Counted from the first letter of the stretch, positions 9,301-17,213 are shown. The stretch: DNA of 53,552 bases from Curtobacterium oceanosedimentum (GCF_020297365.1 NZ_JAIXIG010000028.1:1-53552); one strand, 5' to 3'. A program made the numbers and translations. Notes: generated by a model from the letters alone, not told the origin.

Positions 9301-10060
9301 GGAACTGCCCGAAGGTCAGGGTCTCGGCGCGCTTGATGCTCGGCACCAGCAGCGAGCGAGTGCCGTCCTTCTTGGGCACGTCGATCGCGATGCCGAGGTT
9401 CACGTGCGCGGGGGTGACCAGGAACGGCTTGCCGTCGCGCTCCTCGTAGAAGACGTTCTGGCTCGGGAACTCCTTGAGCGCCTGCACCATCGCCCAGCCG
9501 ATCAGGTGCGTGAACGAGATCTTGCCGCCGCGCGCTCGGCGCAGGTGATTGTTGATGACGATCCGGTTGTCGATCATCAGCTTCGCCGGGATCGTGCGGA
9601 CGCTGGTCGCGACGGGCACGGACAGCGAGGCGTCCATGTTCGACGCCAGGGTCTTCGCCATCCCACGGAGCGGGGTCGCCACGTCCTCGTGGGTCTCCTC
9701 GTGGTCGTCGGCGGCGTCGTTCGCCTCGGCCGGGATCGGCTGCGGTGCCGGCTGGCGCGACGTGGTCTTCGCCTGGATCGGACCGCCCTGCGCAGGAGCC
9801 TGACCCTGCTGCGCGGGTGCCGGTGCCGAGGCCGGGGCCGGTGCGTCGGTGCCGGTCGTCCCGGCGGGGGATCCGGAGCCCGCTGCCGCTGCCGGCGCGT
9901 CACCGCCCTGCGTGCGGTGGTAGCTCTCGAGGACCGGCCACCAGGACTTGTCGACCGATTCCTTGTCCGCGACGAACTGCTCGTACAGCTCGTCGACGAG
10001 CCACTCGTTCGCCCCGAATTCGCCCGCGGTCTCGTCCGTTCCGGTCAGATGGCTCGACAC
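6302..10060 (-). CDS. kgd: Multifunctional 2-oxoglutarate decarboxylase/dehydrogenase E1-E2 fusion (Kgd/OdhA, 1252 aa)
   Basis: Actinobacterial fused TCA-cycle enzyme. It decarboxylates 2-oxoglutarate with ThDP and can feed succinyl transfer within the hybrid pyruvate/2-oxoglutarate dehydrogenase complex. Order: short E1 N-terminal helix (EWLVDELYEQF), a Pro/Ala/Gln-rich linker, an E2-type acyltransferase domain with the catalytic-His motif STYDHRVIQGAGSGEYL, then the E1 part (EVAIGMAHRGRLNVL, HGDAAMAGQGVV and NNQVGFTT around ThDP). There is no lipoyl domain, as in Mycobacterium and Corynebacterium. The open frame continues far upstream without similarity. The GTG at 10060 (VSSHLTG) fits family N-termini, but the only SD-like GGAGAG lies 13 nt before it, so the start is moderately sure. 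Divergent from guaB1. Confidence 0.95.
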   Translation of the reverse strand: MSSHLTGTDETAGEFGANEWLVDELYEQFVADKESVDKSWWPVLESYHRTQGGDAPAAAAGSGSPAGTTGTDAPAPASAPAPAQQGQAPAQGGPIQAKTTSRQPAPQPIPAEANDAADDHEETHEDVATPLRGMAKTLASNMDASLSVPVATSVRTIPAKLMIDNRIVINNHLRRARGGKISFTHLIGWAMVQALKEFPSQNVFYEERDGKPFLVTPAHVNLGIAIDVPKKDGTRSLLVPSIKRAETLTFGQFLSAYEDLVKRARDNKLTPADFQGTTISLTNPGGIGTVHSVPRLTKGQGSIIGAGALEYPAQFQGSAAKTLVELGIGKTITLTSTYDHRVIQGAGSGEYLKHVHERLIGEHGFYDGIFAALRIPYKPIQWANDINVDLAHRVNKTSRVQELINSFRVRGHLMADIDPLEYRQRTHPDLEIENHGLTFWDLDREFVTGGLAGTTTAPLRDVLGILRDAYCRTVGIEYMHIQDPEQRRWVQEHIEVPYSKPSKEEQLRVLGKLNEAEAFETFLQTKYVGQKRFSLEGGESTIAFLDTLIQHAAGAGLAEVAIGMAHRGRLNVLTNIAGKTYGQIFREFEGSSLPGTVSGQGSGDVKYHVGTEGVFRTSDGSSIPVTIAANPSHLEAVDGVLEGIVRAKQDREAPGSFGVLPVLVHGDAAMAGQGVVVETLQMSQLRGYRTGGTVHLVINNQVGFTTPPESARSSVYSTDVAKTIQAPIFHVNGDDPEAVARVAELAFAYREQFHRDVVIDLICYRRRGHNEGDDPSMTQPLMYNLIEAKRSVRTLYTEALVGRGDITQEEYDEAHRDFQDRLERAFAETHEAQTGTIPVIEVDDDGAVQGLERPAAQRDDSENEVHETAVSDDLVRAIGDAHSNPPAGFSIHPKLQQLLTKRTEMTRSGGIDWAMAELMAIGSLLVEGKPVRLAGQDARRGTFVQRQSVFHDRVNGQEWLPLSNLTEDQARFYVYDSLLSEYAAMAFEYGYSVERPEALVLWEAQFGDFANGAQIVIDEFISSAEQKWGQRSGLVLLLPHGYEGQGPDHSSARIERYLQLCAEDNMIVARPSTPASYFHLLRRQAWAKPQKPLVVFSPKAMLRLRQATSSVDAFTSGTFDEVLDDDRITDKGAVRRVVLHSGKVHHDLRAEVDKRGATDVALVRLEQLAPLPLERILEVLSGYPDADVVWAQEEPENQGAWPFVCMNLTPHLDGRTLSVAARSASAAPATGSSKRSAQEAAEVISTALSVSA

Positions 10061-10212
10061 AGCCGATCGCCCACTCTCCGTCGATAGATGCTCGTGTGTG
10101 TCGTGCGGAGCAACCCTGCGCCGCACAGGTGCCCAGCCTAGCCGTTCGCTCCCGACCGTTCCGTGCCAGCGTGGCGCGAGTCGGCGCGCGGCGGGGGCAC
10201 GGACGAGCGCCG

Positions 10213-10218
10213 TACAGT
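10213..10218 (+). promoter_or_regulatory. -10 box TACAGT of guaB1 (leaderless)
   Basis: TACAGT ends 7 nt before the ATG at 10226, so the transcript probably begins at the start codon. Confidence 0.6.
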
Positions 10219-10225
10219 GGGATGC

Positions 10226-11665
10226 ATGAGGTTCTACGAGACGCGGCCGACCCACGACCTGACCTACTCCGACGTCTTCCTCGTCCCGAGCCGTTCGGGC
10301 GTGACGAGTCGCTTCGACGTGGACCTCGCCGCGAACGACGGCAGCGGTGCGACGATCCCGATCGTCAGCGCCAACATGAACTCCGTGACCGGCCCCCGGC
10401 TCGCCGCCACGCTGGCCCGACGGGGCGGCCTGGGCGTCCTGCCGCAGGACATGCACCTGCAGGACCTCGCCGCCGCGATCCGCTGGGTGAAGGACCAGCC
10501 GGTCGACTTCGACACCGCCTACGACATGGGAGCGGACACCACCGTCGCCGAGGCCCTCGAGCAGCTGCTCCCGGTCGCCGGCCGCGGTGTGGTCGTCCGC
10601 GACGCCGACGGCGAGTACCTCGGGTGCGTCCCGGCGAGTCGGCTCGGCGACGCCGGACCGGACGCCACGCTCGGCGACCTGCTGCACGGTGCCTCGACCG
10701 CCATCGACGCCGACGACGCCGGCACGCCCCGGCACGTGTACGACGTGCTCAGTGCCGCCGAGGTCGACTTCGCGCCGGTGGTCCGCCACGGCCGGGTGGT
10801 CGGCACCACGAGCCGCACGAGCGCCATCCGCTCCGACATCTACACGCCCGCCGTCGACGCCTCCGGCCGGCTCCGCGTCGCCGCCGCGCTGGGCATCAAC
10901 GGTGACGTCGCCGCCAAGGCGAAGGCCCTCGCTGCCGCCGGCGTCGACGTCCTGGTCCTCGACACCGCGCACGGTCACCAGGAGGGCATGCTCCGCGCGC
11001 TCCGCACCGTCGCCGCGCTCGACCTCGGCATCCCGCTGGTCGCCGGCAACGTCGTCACCGCCGACGCCGTCGCCCACCTGGTGGCCGCGGGCGCGGACAT
11101 CATCAAGGTCGGTGTTGGTCCGGGCGCGATGTGCACCACCCGCATGATGACCGCGGTCGGCCGTCCGCAGTTCTCCGCCGTGCTCGAGACCGCTGCGGCC
11201 GCGCGCTCGCTCGGCGCCCACGTCTGGGCGGACGGTGGTGTGCGGTACCCGCGCGACGTCGCGCTCGCCCTGGCCGCCGGTGCCTCGGCTGTCATGATCG
11301 GCTCGTGGTTCGCCGGCACGCTGGAGGCGCCCGGCGTGCTCCGCCGCGACGCCGCCGGCAAGGCCTACAAGGAGAGCTGGGGCATGGCGTCGGCCAAGGC
11401 CGTCCGGGAACGCTTCGAGCGGCTCGACCCCTACGAGCGGGCCCGCAAGGAGCTCTTCGCCGAGGGCATCTCGTCGTCGACGATCTACCTGGACCCCGAG
11501 CGCCCGAGCGTCGAGGACCTGCTCGACATGATCACCACGGGTGTCCGCAGCTCGGCCACCTACGCCGGCGCGTCCTCGCTCGCCGAGTTCTCCGAGCGCG
11601 CCCTGGTCGGCATCCAGTCCGCCGCCGGGTACGAAGAAGGCAAGCCCCTGCCCGTCAGCTGGTAG
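10226..11665 (+). CDS. guaB1: GuaB1-type IMP dehydrogenase/GMP reductase family protein (479 aa)
   Basis: TIM-barrel IMPDH/GMPR family protein. Visible: the N-terminal barrel (DLTYSDVFLVPSRSGVTSR), a CBS-pair insert (about 95-200), the substrate segment LDTAHGH, the catalytic loop GVGPGAMCTTRMM with active-site Cys at residue 303, and WADGGVRYPRD. The family called GuaB1 in mycobacteria is reported to act as GMP reductase rather than IMP dehydrogenase, so purine salvage is the best guess. Length (about 479) matches GuaB1. It is transcribed alone from a leaderless promoter and ended by a 50-bp palindrome. Confidence 0.88.
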   Translation: MRFYETRPTHDLTYSDVFLVPSRSGVTSRFDVDLAANDGSGATIPIVSANMNSVTGPRLAATLARRGGLGVLPQDMHLQDLAAAIRWVKDQPVDFDTAYDMGADTTVAEALEQLLPVAGRGVVVRDADGEYLGCVPASRLGDAGPDATLGDLLHGASTAIDADDAGTPRHVYDVLSAAEVDFAPVVRHGRVVGTTSRTSAIRSDIYTPAVDASGRLRVAAALGINGDVAAKAKALAAAGVDVLVLDTAHGHQEGMLRALRTVAALDLGIPLVAGNVVTADAVAHLVAAGADIIKVGVGPGAMCTTRMMTAVGRPQFSAVLETAAAARSLGAHVWADGGVRYPRDVALALAAGASAVMIGSWFAGTLEAPGVLRRDAAGKAYKESWGMASAKAVRERFERLDPYERARKELFAEGISSSTIYLDPERPSVEDLLDMITTGVRSSATYAGASSLAEFSERALVGIQSAAGYEEGKPLPVSW

Positions 11666-11701
11666 CGCGGACGGGGCGCGCGTCGCCCTGGTCGCGACCA
11701 C

Positions 11702-11751
11702 CGACGGACGGGAGGCGCGGTGCCAGCTGGCACCGCGCCTCCCGTCCGTCG
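11702..11751. terminator. 50-bp perfect palindrome between guaB1 and a CNNM gene
   Basis: Every base pairs: the two 25-bp halves are exact reverse complements with no spacer. The left half contains GGACGGGAGGCGCGG followed by TGCCAG. It sits between convergent stops at 11665 and 11763, so it is the likely bidirectional terminator. A 38-bp core recurs identically at 17131-17168, making it also a dispersed repeat. Confidence 0.85.
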
Positions 11752-11762
11752 TTCGGTCGCGT

Positions 11763-12800
11763 CTACCGGCGTCGGGTCGCGTCCTCGACCTCGCCGACCA
11801 GTTCTTCGAGGATGTCCTCGAGGAACAGCACGCCGATCGTCTGGCCGTCGGCGTCGAACGCCCGCGCGACGTGGCGACCCGCGGCCCGCATGGTCGCGAG
11901 CGCGTCCTCCAGGTCCATCTCGGTGTAGAGCGAGATGAGCTGGCGGATGCGCTTCGGCGGCACCGGGTCGTCGAACTCGTCCGGGCGCAGGTCGATGACG
12001 TCCTTCACGTGCACGTAGCCCGTGGGGGAGCCGTCCTCGCCGACGAGCACGTAGCGCGAGAACCCGCGCTGTGCCACCGCGTGCTCGACGTCGCCGGGGG
12101 TGGCGTCCTCGGGCAGGGTGACGAGCTCGGCCATCGGCACCGCGACGTCACGGACCTTCTTCTCGGTGAACTCGAACGCCAGGGCGAGCTTGCCGTCGTC
12201 GGTCAGGGTGCCCTCACGGCGGGACTGCTCGACGATGGTCTGCACCTCCTCCACGGTGAACGCGCTCACCGCTTCGTCCTTCGGCTCGACGCGGAACAGG
12301 CGCAGCACGGCGTTCGCGACCTCGTTCAGGCCGACGATCACCCAGTGCAGGCCGTGGCCGATGTACCAGAGCGTCGGCACGAGCAGCAGGGCCGCGCGGT
12401 CCGGCATCGAGAACGAGATGTTCTTCGGCACCATCTCGCCGAACACCACGTGCAGGAACGACACGAGCAGCAGCGTGAACACGAAGGCCACGGTGCCGAT
12501 CACCTCGGCGCTCCAGCCGGTCAGGTGCAGCGGGACCTCGAGCAGGTGGTGGATCGCCGGCTCGGAGACGTTCAGGATGAGCAGCGAGCACACGGTGATG
12601 CCGAGCTGGGTGGTCGCGAGCATGCGGGTGGCGTGCTCCATCGCCCACAGCGTCATCTGCGCGGCCTTGGAGCCGGCCTCTGCGCGGGGTTCGATCTGCG
12701 ACCGACGTGCAGAGATGACGGCGAACTCGGCGGCGACGAAGTACGCGTTGCCCATCAGCAGCACGACGAGCCAGAAGATCCCCCACCAATCGGAGCTCAT
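11763..12800 (-). CDS. CNNM/HlyC-type membrane protein with CBS pair (345 aa)
   Basis: Integral membrane protein of the CNNM/CorB (hemolysin-like) family, probably linked to Mg2+ or other divalent cation transport. The DUF21 transmembrane domain spans about 1-190 (NAYFVAAEFAVISARRSQIE, LATTQLGITVCSLL, HVVFGEMVPKNISFS). A CBS pair spans about 210-335 (VPMAELVTLPED, FSRYVLVGED, GVLFLEDILEELVGEV). It lacks the C-terminal CorC_HlyC domain present in its upstream neighbour, and the two genes overlap by 4 bp, so they may form a heteromer. Cation specificity cannot be read from sequence. Confidence 0.9.
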   Translation of the reverse strand: MSSDWWGIFWLVVLLMGNAYFVAAEFAVISARRSQIEPRAEAGSKAAQMTLWAMEHATRMLATTQLGITVCSLLILNVSEPAIHHLLEVPLHLTGWSAEVIGTVAFVFTLLLVSFLHVVFGEMVPKNISFSMPDRAALLLVPTLWYIGHGLHWVIVGLNEVANAVLRLFRVEPKDEAVSAFTVEEVQTIVEQSRREGTLTDDGKLALAFEFTEKKVRDVAVPMAELVTLPEDATPGDVEHAVAQRGFSRYVLVGEDGSPTGYVHVKDVIDLRPDEFDDPVPPKRIRQLISLYTEMDLEDALATMRAAGRHVARAFDADGQTIGVLFLEDILEELVGEVEDATRRR

Positions 12801-14194
12801 CGGGTGCCGCCCTTCGTCGTGGCCTTCGCCGGCGTGGTCTTGGGGGTGCTGCGGGTGGACGGGATGATGATCGCCGTCGCCCCGGTGTCGTCGGACGGTG
12901 GCGTGGGGGTCCAGCGGATGCGGTCGATCCGCCTGCCGTCCAGACGCTCGACGCGGAACACGCCGCCGTCGAGTGGGACCTCGTCGCCGACGACGGGCAG
13001 ACGGCCGAGCGTCGACATGACGAACCCGCCGACGGTCTCGTACGGGCCGTCCTCGGGCACCGTCACGCCGGCGCGGTCCTCGAGCTCGTCGGGGCGCAGC
13101 AGTCCGGGGAAGGTCAGCCAGTCGCGGGAGCGCACGACGTCGATGCGCGCACGGTCGTGCTCGTCGGAGACCTCGCCGACGATCTCCTCGATGAGGTCTT
13201 CGAGGGTGACGACCCCGGCGGTGCCGCCGTACTCGTCCACCACGATGACCATCTGGTAGCCGCGGCCACGGACCTCGGCGAGCAGGGTGTCGCCCGGCAT
13301 GGTCTCGGGCACGCGTTCCGCGTCGGTCATCAGGGCCCCGACGGGGACCTCCGGACGCTTCTCGCGCGGGACGGCGACGGCCTGCTTGACGTGCACGATG
13401 CCGACGACGTCGTCCGCGTCCTCCTCGATGACGGGGAAGCGGCTGAAGCCGGTCTTCCGGGCGAGGGCGATGACGTCCTCGGCGGACTCGGACACCCGGA
13501 TCGTGGACAGCCGCGGGCGCGGGGTCATCACGTCACTGGCGCTCAGCTCGGAGAACGAGATGGTGCGCTCGAGCAGCGTCGCGGTGTCCTGTTCGAGCGA
13601 CCCCTCGGACGCCGAGCGGCGCAGCAGCGAGGTGAGCTCCTCGGCGCTGCGGGCACCCGAGAGTTCCTCCTGGGGTTCGATGCCCATCGACCGGAGCACC
13701 GCGTTCGCCGTGCCGTTCAGCAGCGCGACGGCCGGCTTGAAGACCGTCGTGAACGCGATCTGCAGCGGCACGACCAGCTTGGCGGTCTGCAGCGGCAGCG
13801 CGAGGGCGAAGTTCTTCGGCACGAGCTCGCCGAGGATCATCGACAGCAGGGTCGCGATGACGAGCGCCACGATCGAGCCGACCGTCTCGACGATGCTCTC
13901 GGGCAGCTGCATCGCCAGGAACGGCGCCTCGAGCAGCGTCGCGATCGACGGTTCGAGCAGGTAGCCGGTGAGGAGCGTCGTCAGGGTGATGCCGAGCTGC
14001 GCGCTCGACAGGTGCGTCGAGGTGACCTTCAACGCACCGATGACCGGTGCGAGCCCGGCCTCACCGCGGTCGCGACGGGCCTCGACGTCCGCCCGGTCGA
14101 GGTTGACCAGGGCGAACTCGGACGCGACGAACACACCCGTGCCGAGCGTCAGCAGGATGCCGCCGATCAGCATGACGATGTCGATCGGACTCAT
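12797..14194 (-). CDS. CNNM/HlyC-type membrane protein with CBS and CorC_HlyC domains (465 aa)
   Basis: Larger partner of the same family. DUF21 membrane domain about 1-200 (FVASEFALVNLDRADVEARR, LSSAQLGITLTTLLTG, MILGELVPKNFALALP). CBS pair about 220-340 (DVMTPRPRLSTIRV, FSRFPVIEEDADDVVGIVHV, DEYGGTAGVVTLEDLIEEIV). C-terminal CorC_HlyC-type domain about 355-435 (GLLRPDELED, YETVGGFVMSTLGRLP). A GGGGGTGA ribosome site precedes the ATG. It is the promoter-proximal gene of the two-gene operon. The predicted role is ion transport or its regulation. Confidence 0.92.
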   Translation of the reverse strand: MSPIDIVMLIGGILLTLGTGVFVASEFALVNLDRADVEARRDRGEAGLAPVIGALKVTSTHLSSAQLGITLTTLLTGYLLEPSIATLLEAPFLAMQLPESIVETVGSIVALVIATLLSMILGELVPKNFALALPLQTAKLVVPLQIAFTTVFKPAVALLNGTANAVLRSMGIEPQEELSGARSAEELTSLLRRSASEGSLEQDTATLLERTISFSELSASDVMTPRPRLSTIRVSESAEDVIALARKTGFSRFPVIEEDADDVVGIVHVKQAVAVPREKRPEVPVGALMTDAERVPETMPGDTLLAEVRGRGYQMVIVVDEYGGTAGVVTLEDLIEEIVGEVSDEHDRARIDVVRSRDWLTFPGLLRPDELEDRAGVTVPEDGPYETVGGFVMSTLGRLPVVGDEVPLDGGVFRVERLDGRRIDRIRWTPTPPSDDTGATAIIIPSTRSTPKTTPAKATTKGGTR

Positions 14195-14348
14195 GATTCA
14201 CCCCCGTTCGCGCACAGGGGTGTGCTGCTCACCGAGTGAGCGGCGGATGAGTGAGGCGAAGAACTATTCGGGGGATCGTCCACAGTGCTGTCGATCGTAC
14301 TCCCTGCGGGGGCGGCTCCCCGGGAATCGGTCGAGAACGACGGCGTGG

Positions 14349-15431
14349 TCACCCGGTGACGCGGGCGCGGTGGTACTGCTGCGGCTCGTAGTCGACCGAG
14401 ACCCCGAGCTCGACGGCGGCACGCAGCGCGAACGACGGGTCGCGGAGCATCTCGCGTCCGATCATCACGACGTCGGCCTGTCCGGTCGCGACGATCTGCT
14501 CGGCCTGGAAGGCGTTCGAGATCATGCCCACCGCGATCGTGCCGATGCCGGCGTCCCGCCTGACCGCGGCGGCGTGCGGCACCTGGTAGCCGGGGCCGAC
14601 CGGGATCGGTGCGCTCGCGACGTTGCCGCCGGTCGAGACGTCGGCCATGTCGGCGCCGTGCTCGGCCGCCCAGCGCGCGACGGTCGTGGTCTCCTCGAGC
14701 GTGAGGCCGCCCTCGACCCAGTCGGTGGCCGAGAACCGGACGACGACGGGGAAGCCCTCGCCGACCTCGGCGCGGACCGCGTCGACGACCTCGAGCAGCG
14801 CCCGTGCGCGGTTCTCGAGCGACCCGCCGTACTGGTCGGTGCGCTGGTTGCTCAGCGGGGACAGGAACTGGTGCAGCAGGTACCCGTGCGCGGCGTGGAC
14901 CTCGACCAGGTCGAAGCCGGCTTCGACCGCACGCCGGGCGGCCTGGGCGAAGGCGAGCGCCATCACGCGGACGTCCTCGACGGCGAGCTCGCGCGGCACG
15001 TCGTAGCCGTCGAAGGCCACGGCCGACGGCGCGACGGTGCTCCAGCCGCCCTGGTCGGCGGGGACGGTGCCGTGCGTGGTCTCCCAGGGGCGGTACGTCG
15101 AGGCCTTCCGACCGGCGTGTGCGAGCTGGATGCCCGCGGCGGCGCCCTGCTGGTGCAGGAAGTCGACGATCGGCACGAACGCGTCGCGCTGCTGGTCGTT
15201 CCACAGCCCCAGGTCCTGCGGGGTGATCCGACCCTCGGGGACGACGCCCGTCGCCTCGACCACGACCGCGCCGGCGCCGCCCTTGGCGAACCCGCCCAGG
15301 TGCACGAGGTGCCACGGGGTCGGGACGCCGTCCTGCTGGTCGACCGAGTACTGGCACATCGGGGAGACCCAGATGCGGTTGCGGACGGTCAGGTCACGGA
15401 CGGTGATCGGGTCGAACAGGGCGTGCGTCAC
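14349..15431 (-). CDS. NADH:flavin oxidoreductase, YqjM-like Old Yellow Enzyme (360 aa)
   Basis: FMN-dependent TIM-barrel ene-reductase that would reduce activated C=C bonds of enones and nitro compounds. Signatures of the thermophilic-like/YqjM class: SPMCQYS with the FMN-tuning Cys (about 26), LAHAGRKAS, and FDLVEVHAAHGYLLHQFLSP. The GTG start has GAGGAG 6 nt upstream and begins 9 bp after the stop of the HAD gene, so the two are co-transcribed from the divergent 16.08-kb promoter. Confidence 0.92.
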   Translation of the reverse strand: MTHALFDPITVRDLTVRNRIWVSPMCQYSVDQQDGVPTPWHLVHLGGFAKGGAGAVVVEATGVVPEGRITPQDLGLWNDQQRDAFVPIVDFLHQQGAAAGIQLAHAGRKASTYRPWETTHGTVPADQGGWSTVAPSAVAFDGYDVPRELAVEDVRVMALAFAQAARRAVEAGFDLVEVHAAHGYLLHQFLSPLSNQRTDQYGGSLENRARALLEVVDAVRAEVGEGFPVVVRFSATDWVEGGLTLEETTTVARWAAEHGADMADVSTGGNVASAPIPVGPGYQVPHAAAVRRDAGIGTIAVGMISNAFQAEQIVATGQADVVMIGREMLRDPSFALRAAVELGVSVDYEPQQYHRARVTG

Positions 15432-15440
15432 GCGGGCTCC

Positions 15441-16073
15441 TCAGAGGACGGGGGCCGGTGCCTCGGCCAGTCCCGTCAGGAACGACCGCAGTGACGCCGG
15501 CGACGTGTAGTGGTGGCCGACCGCCCCGATCGCTTCTGCACCGGCGGCGTTCTCGGCCCTGTTGTCCACGAACACCATCTGACCCGGCTCGATTCCCAGA
15601 CGCGCACAGGTGTCGCGGTAGATGGATGCGTCGGGCTTGAGGACGTGTTCCTCGGCGCTCACCACGACGGTCTCGAACAGCGACCCCATCGGGGACCGAC
15701 GGTACGGGTCGCCGAAGTCGAAGCCGGCGTTCGACAGCAGCGCCACGCGGGTGCCGGCGTCGTGCAGCTCCTCGACGATCGCGAGCGTCTCCGGCTCGAC
15801 CTCGAACCACCCGGTGAAGTCGATCGCCCAGAACCGGTGGATGTCGGAGACGCTCCAGGTGCGTCCGGTCCGTTCGGCGATCGCGCGCCAGTACGCCACG
15901 ACGGACAGGTCACCGCGGTCCAGGTCGTGCCGGAGCTCCTGGTAGACCGGGAAGAGCTCGTCGGCCGGGACACCCGTGGCGTCGACCAGGGCCTCCCGCG
16001 AGGCGTGCGGCGTCCGGCTGATCACCTCGCCGTAGTCGAAGACCACCACACGATCACGCAGGAACAGGCTCAT
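15441..16073 (-). CDS. HAD-superfamily hydrolase (210 aa)
   Basis: Haloacid-dehalogenase-like phosphatase. Motif I is VVFDYGEVIS; the second Asp of the usual DxD is Glu here (DYGE), as in epoxide-hydrolase-like and YihX-type HADs. Motif II is LLSNAGF. Motif III Lys lies in HVLKPDASIY and motif IV in VFVDNRAENA. Substrate unknown. The ATG at 16073 is supported by the TACGGT -10 box 7 nt upstream. It is first in an operon with the OYE gene and divergent from the NAD(P)HX dehydratase. Confidence 0.87.
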   Translation of the reverse strand: MSLFLRDRVVVFDYGEVISRTPHASREALVDATGVPADELFPVYQELRHDLDRGDLSVVAYWRAIAERTGRTWSVSDIHRFWAIDFTGWFEVEPETLAIVEELHDAGTRVALLSNAGFDFGDPYRRSPMGSLFETVVVSAEEHVLKPDASIYRDTCARLGIEPGQMVFVDNRAENAAGAEAIGAVGHHYTSPASLRSFLTGLAEAPAPVL

Positions 16074-16080
16074 GCGCTCC

Positions 16081-16090
16081 ACCGTAACGT
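16081..16090. promoter_or_regulatory. Overlapping divergent -10 boxes, two leaderless starts 24 bp apart
   Basis: The ten bases ACCGTAACGT hold a minus-strand -10 (TACGGT, 16081-16086) and a plus-strand -10 (TAACGT, 16085-16090) that share two bases. Each box is exactly 7 nt from its start codon (ATG at 16073 minus, GTG at 16098 plus). The -35 region of each promoter must lie inside the other gene. Confidence 0.65.
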
Positions 16091-16097
16091 GGGGCCG

Positions 16098-16958
16098 GTG
16101 AACGACTTCGTGCCCGTCCGACCGTCCGATGCCGCCGCGTGGGTGACCGCGCCGACGGGGGAGTCCACCAAGTACCGCCGCGGGGTGCTCGGCATCGCGA
16201 CCGGCTCCGACCAGTACCCCGGTGCCGCGGTGATGGGGGTCGACGCCGCCGTGCACACCGGTGTCGGCATGGTCCGCTACGTCGGGCCGGATCGGGCCAC
16301 CGACCACGTGCTCACCCGCCGCCCCGAGGTCGTTTCCGGCCTCGGCCGCGTGCAGGCCTGGCTGGTCGGGTCTGGGATCTCGGCCGGGTCCCTCGACGAG
16401 CTCGACGAGACGACGGCGTCCGGCTTCGAGCACGCATCCGACGACGGTGTCCCCGTCGTGGTCGACGCCGGCGCGATCCCGCTCGTCGACCTCGGGCCGC
16501 TCGCCGTGCTCACGCCGCACGCGGGCGAGCTCGCCTCGGTGCTGGGCGTGGACCGGGACGGGATCGAGCGGGACCCGGCCGCCGCAGCGCTCCGTGCCGC
16601 CGAGCAGACCGGCAGCGTCGTGCTGCTCAAGGGTGAGCGCACGCACGTGGTCACCCCGGACGGCTCGGTGCGGCTCGTGGCGTCCTCGGCGACACCGTGG
16701 CTCGCCGCCGCCGGCGCCGGGGACGTGCTCGGCGGGGTGCTCGGCGCCCTCGTCGCCGCCCGGCAGGGGGCCGCCGAGGCCGCGGACTCCTCGCTCACGC
16801 CGTCGGACCTCGCGCACCTGGCCGCGTCGGCCGCGGTCGTGCACGGGATCGCGGCGCGTCGTGCGTCCGGCGGTGGGCCGTTCCCCATGACGACGCTCAT
16901 CGCCGAGCTGCCGGGAGTCGTGCGAGACCTGGTCGTGGACGGGGACGCGCGCGGGTAG
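16098..16958 (+). CDS. nnrD: ADP-dependent NAD(P)H-hydrate dehydratase (286 aa)
   Basis: Ribokinase-like repair enzyme that dehydrates damaged NAD(P)HX using ADP. Visible: KYRRGVLGIATGSDQYPGAA (N-terminal substrate loop), LVGSGIS, VVDAGAIPL, LTPHAGE, VLLKGERTHVV and the nucleotide-site motif AAGAGDVLGGVLGA, where the family more often has GTGD. It lacks the fused NnrE epimerase domain found in some bacteria. The GTG start is set by the leaderless promoter. It converges on the YceI gene across a repeat-rich gap. Confidence 0.9.
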   Translation: MNDFVPVRPSDAAAWVTAPTGESTKYRRGVLGIATGSDQYPGAAVMGVDAAVHTGVGMVRYVGPDRATDHVLTRRPEVVSGLGRVQAWLVGSGISAGSLDELDETTASGFEHASDDGVPVVVDAGAIPLVDLGPLAVLTPHAGELASVLGVDRDGIERDPAAAALRAAEQTGSVVLLKGERTHVVTPDGSVRLVASSATPWLAAAGAGDVLGGVLGALVAARQGAAEAADSSLTPSDLAHLAASAAVVHGIAARRASGGGPFPMTTLIAELPGVVRDLVVDGDARG

Positions 16959-16964
16959 CGGTCG

Positions 16965-17103
16965 GTGCGCGTGCACCTTCCGACGATCCACGAGGTGATC
17001 GACGCGTGTCCTGTCGGAGGATGCGCACGCAATGGGTACGTGCGCATCCAGCGACGGGGCACCTCGGGTTCGACAGGTGGAAGGTCGCAACATGCGCACG
17101 CAT
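16965..17103. repeat. Paired imperfect palindromes, repeat locus A
   Basis: Two units lie side by side. Unit 1 (16965-17030) has arms GTGCGCGTGCACCTTCCGAC and GTCGGAGGATGCGCACGC around a loop that holds GCGTCGATC in reverse orientation. Unit 2 (17036-17103) has arms GTACGTGCGCATCCAGCGAC and GTCGCAACATGCGCACGCAT with a diverged loop. The family recurs at 27241-27380 and 41753-41889. Together with the palindrome at 17132 it fills the 255-bp gap between convergent nnrD and the YceI gene. Confidence 0.75.
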
Positions 17104-17130
17104 CACATGGCGGGTGCGCCCCGGACACGG

Positions 17131-17168
17131 CGGACGGGAGGCGCGGTGCCAGCTGGCACCGCGCCTCC
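17131..17168. terminator. Palindromic hairpin, second copy of the 11.7-kb palindrome
   Basis: The inner 32 bp (17137-17168) is a perfect palindrome with 16-bp arms GGAGGCGCGGTGCCAG and its complement. The 38 bp shown is identical to part of 11702-11751, but the outer right arm has decayed (CCAGGCC in place of CCCGTCC). It probably terminates the convergent nnrD and YceI transcripts. Confidence 0.8.
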
Positions 17169-17213
17169 AGGCCGTCGGCGGTCACGTGACGGGCGCAACA
17201 CGCGTTGCGGACG

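Noticed and set aside
5810..10087. Very long open frame (1425 codons) on the plus strand, and similar ones at 43728-47174 and 40465-43743
   Set aside because: They lie antisense to, or in another frame of, genes with clear families (kgd, the peptide transporter, amidase). The translations are Arg/Gly/His/Val-rich low complexity, as expected when high GC removes stop codons.
10061..11701. Upstream extension of the kgd reading frame
   Set aside because: The frame stays open only because it runs antisense to guaB1. It has no kgd-like sequence, and the family N-terminus begins near 10060.
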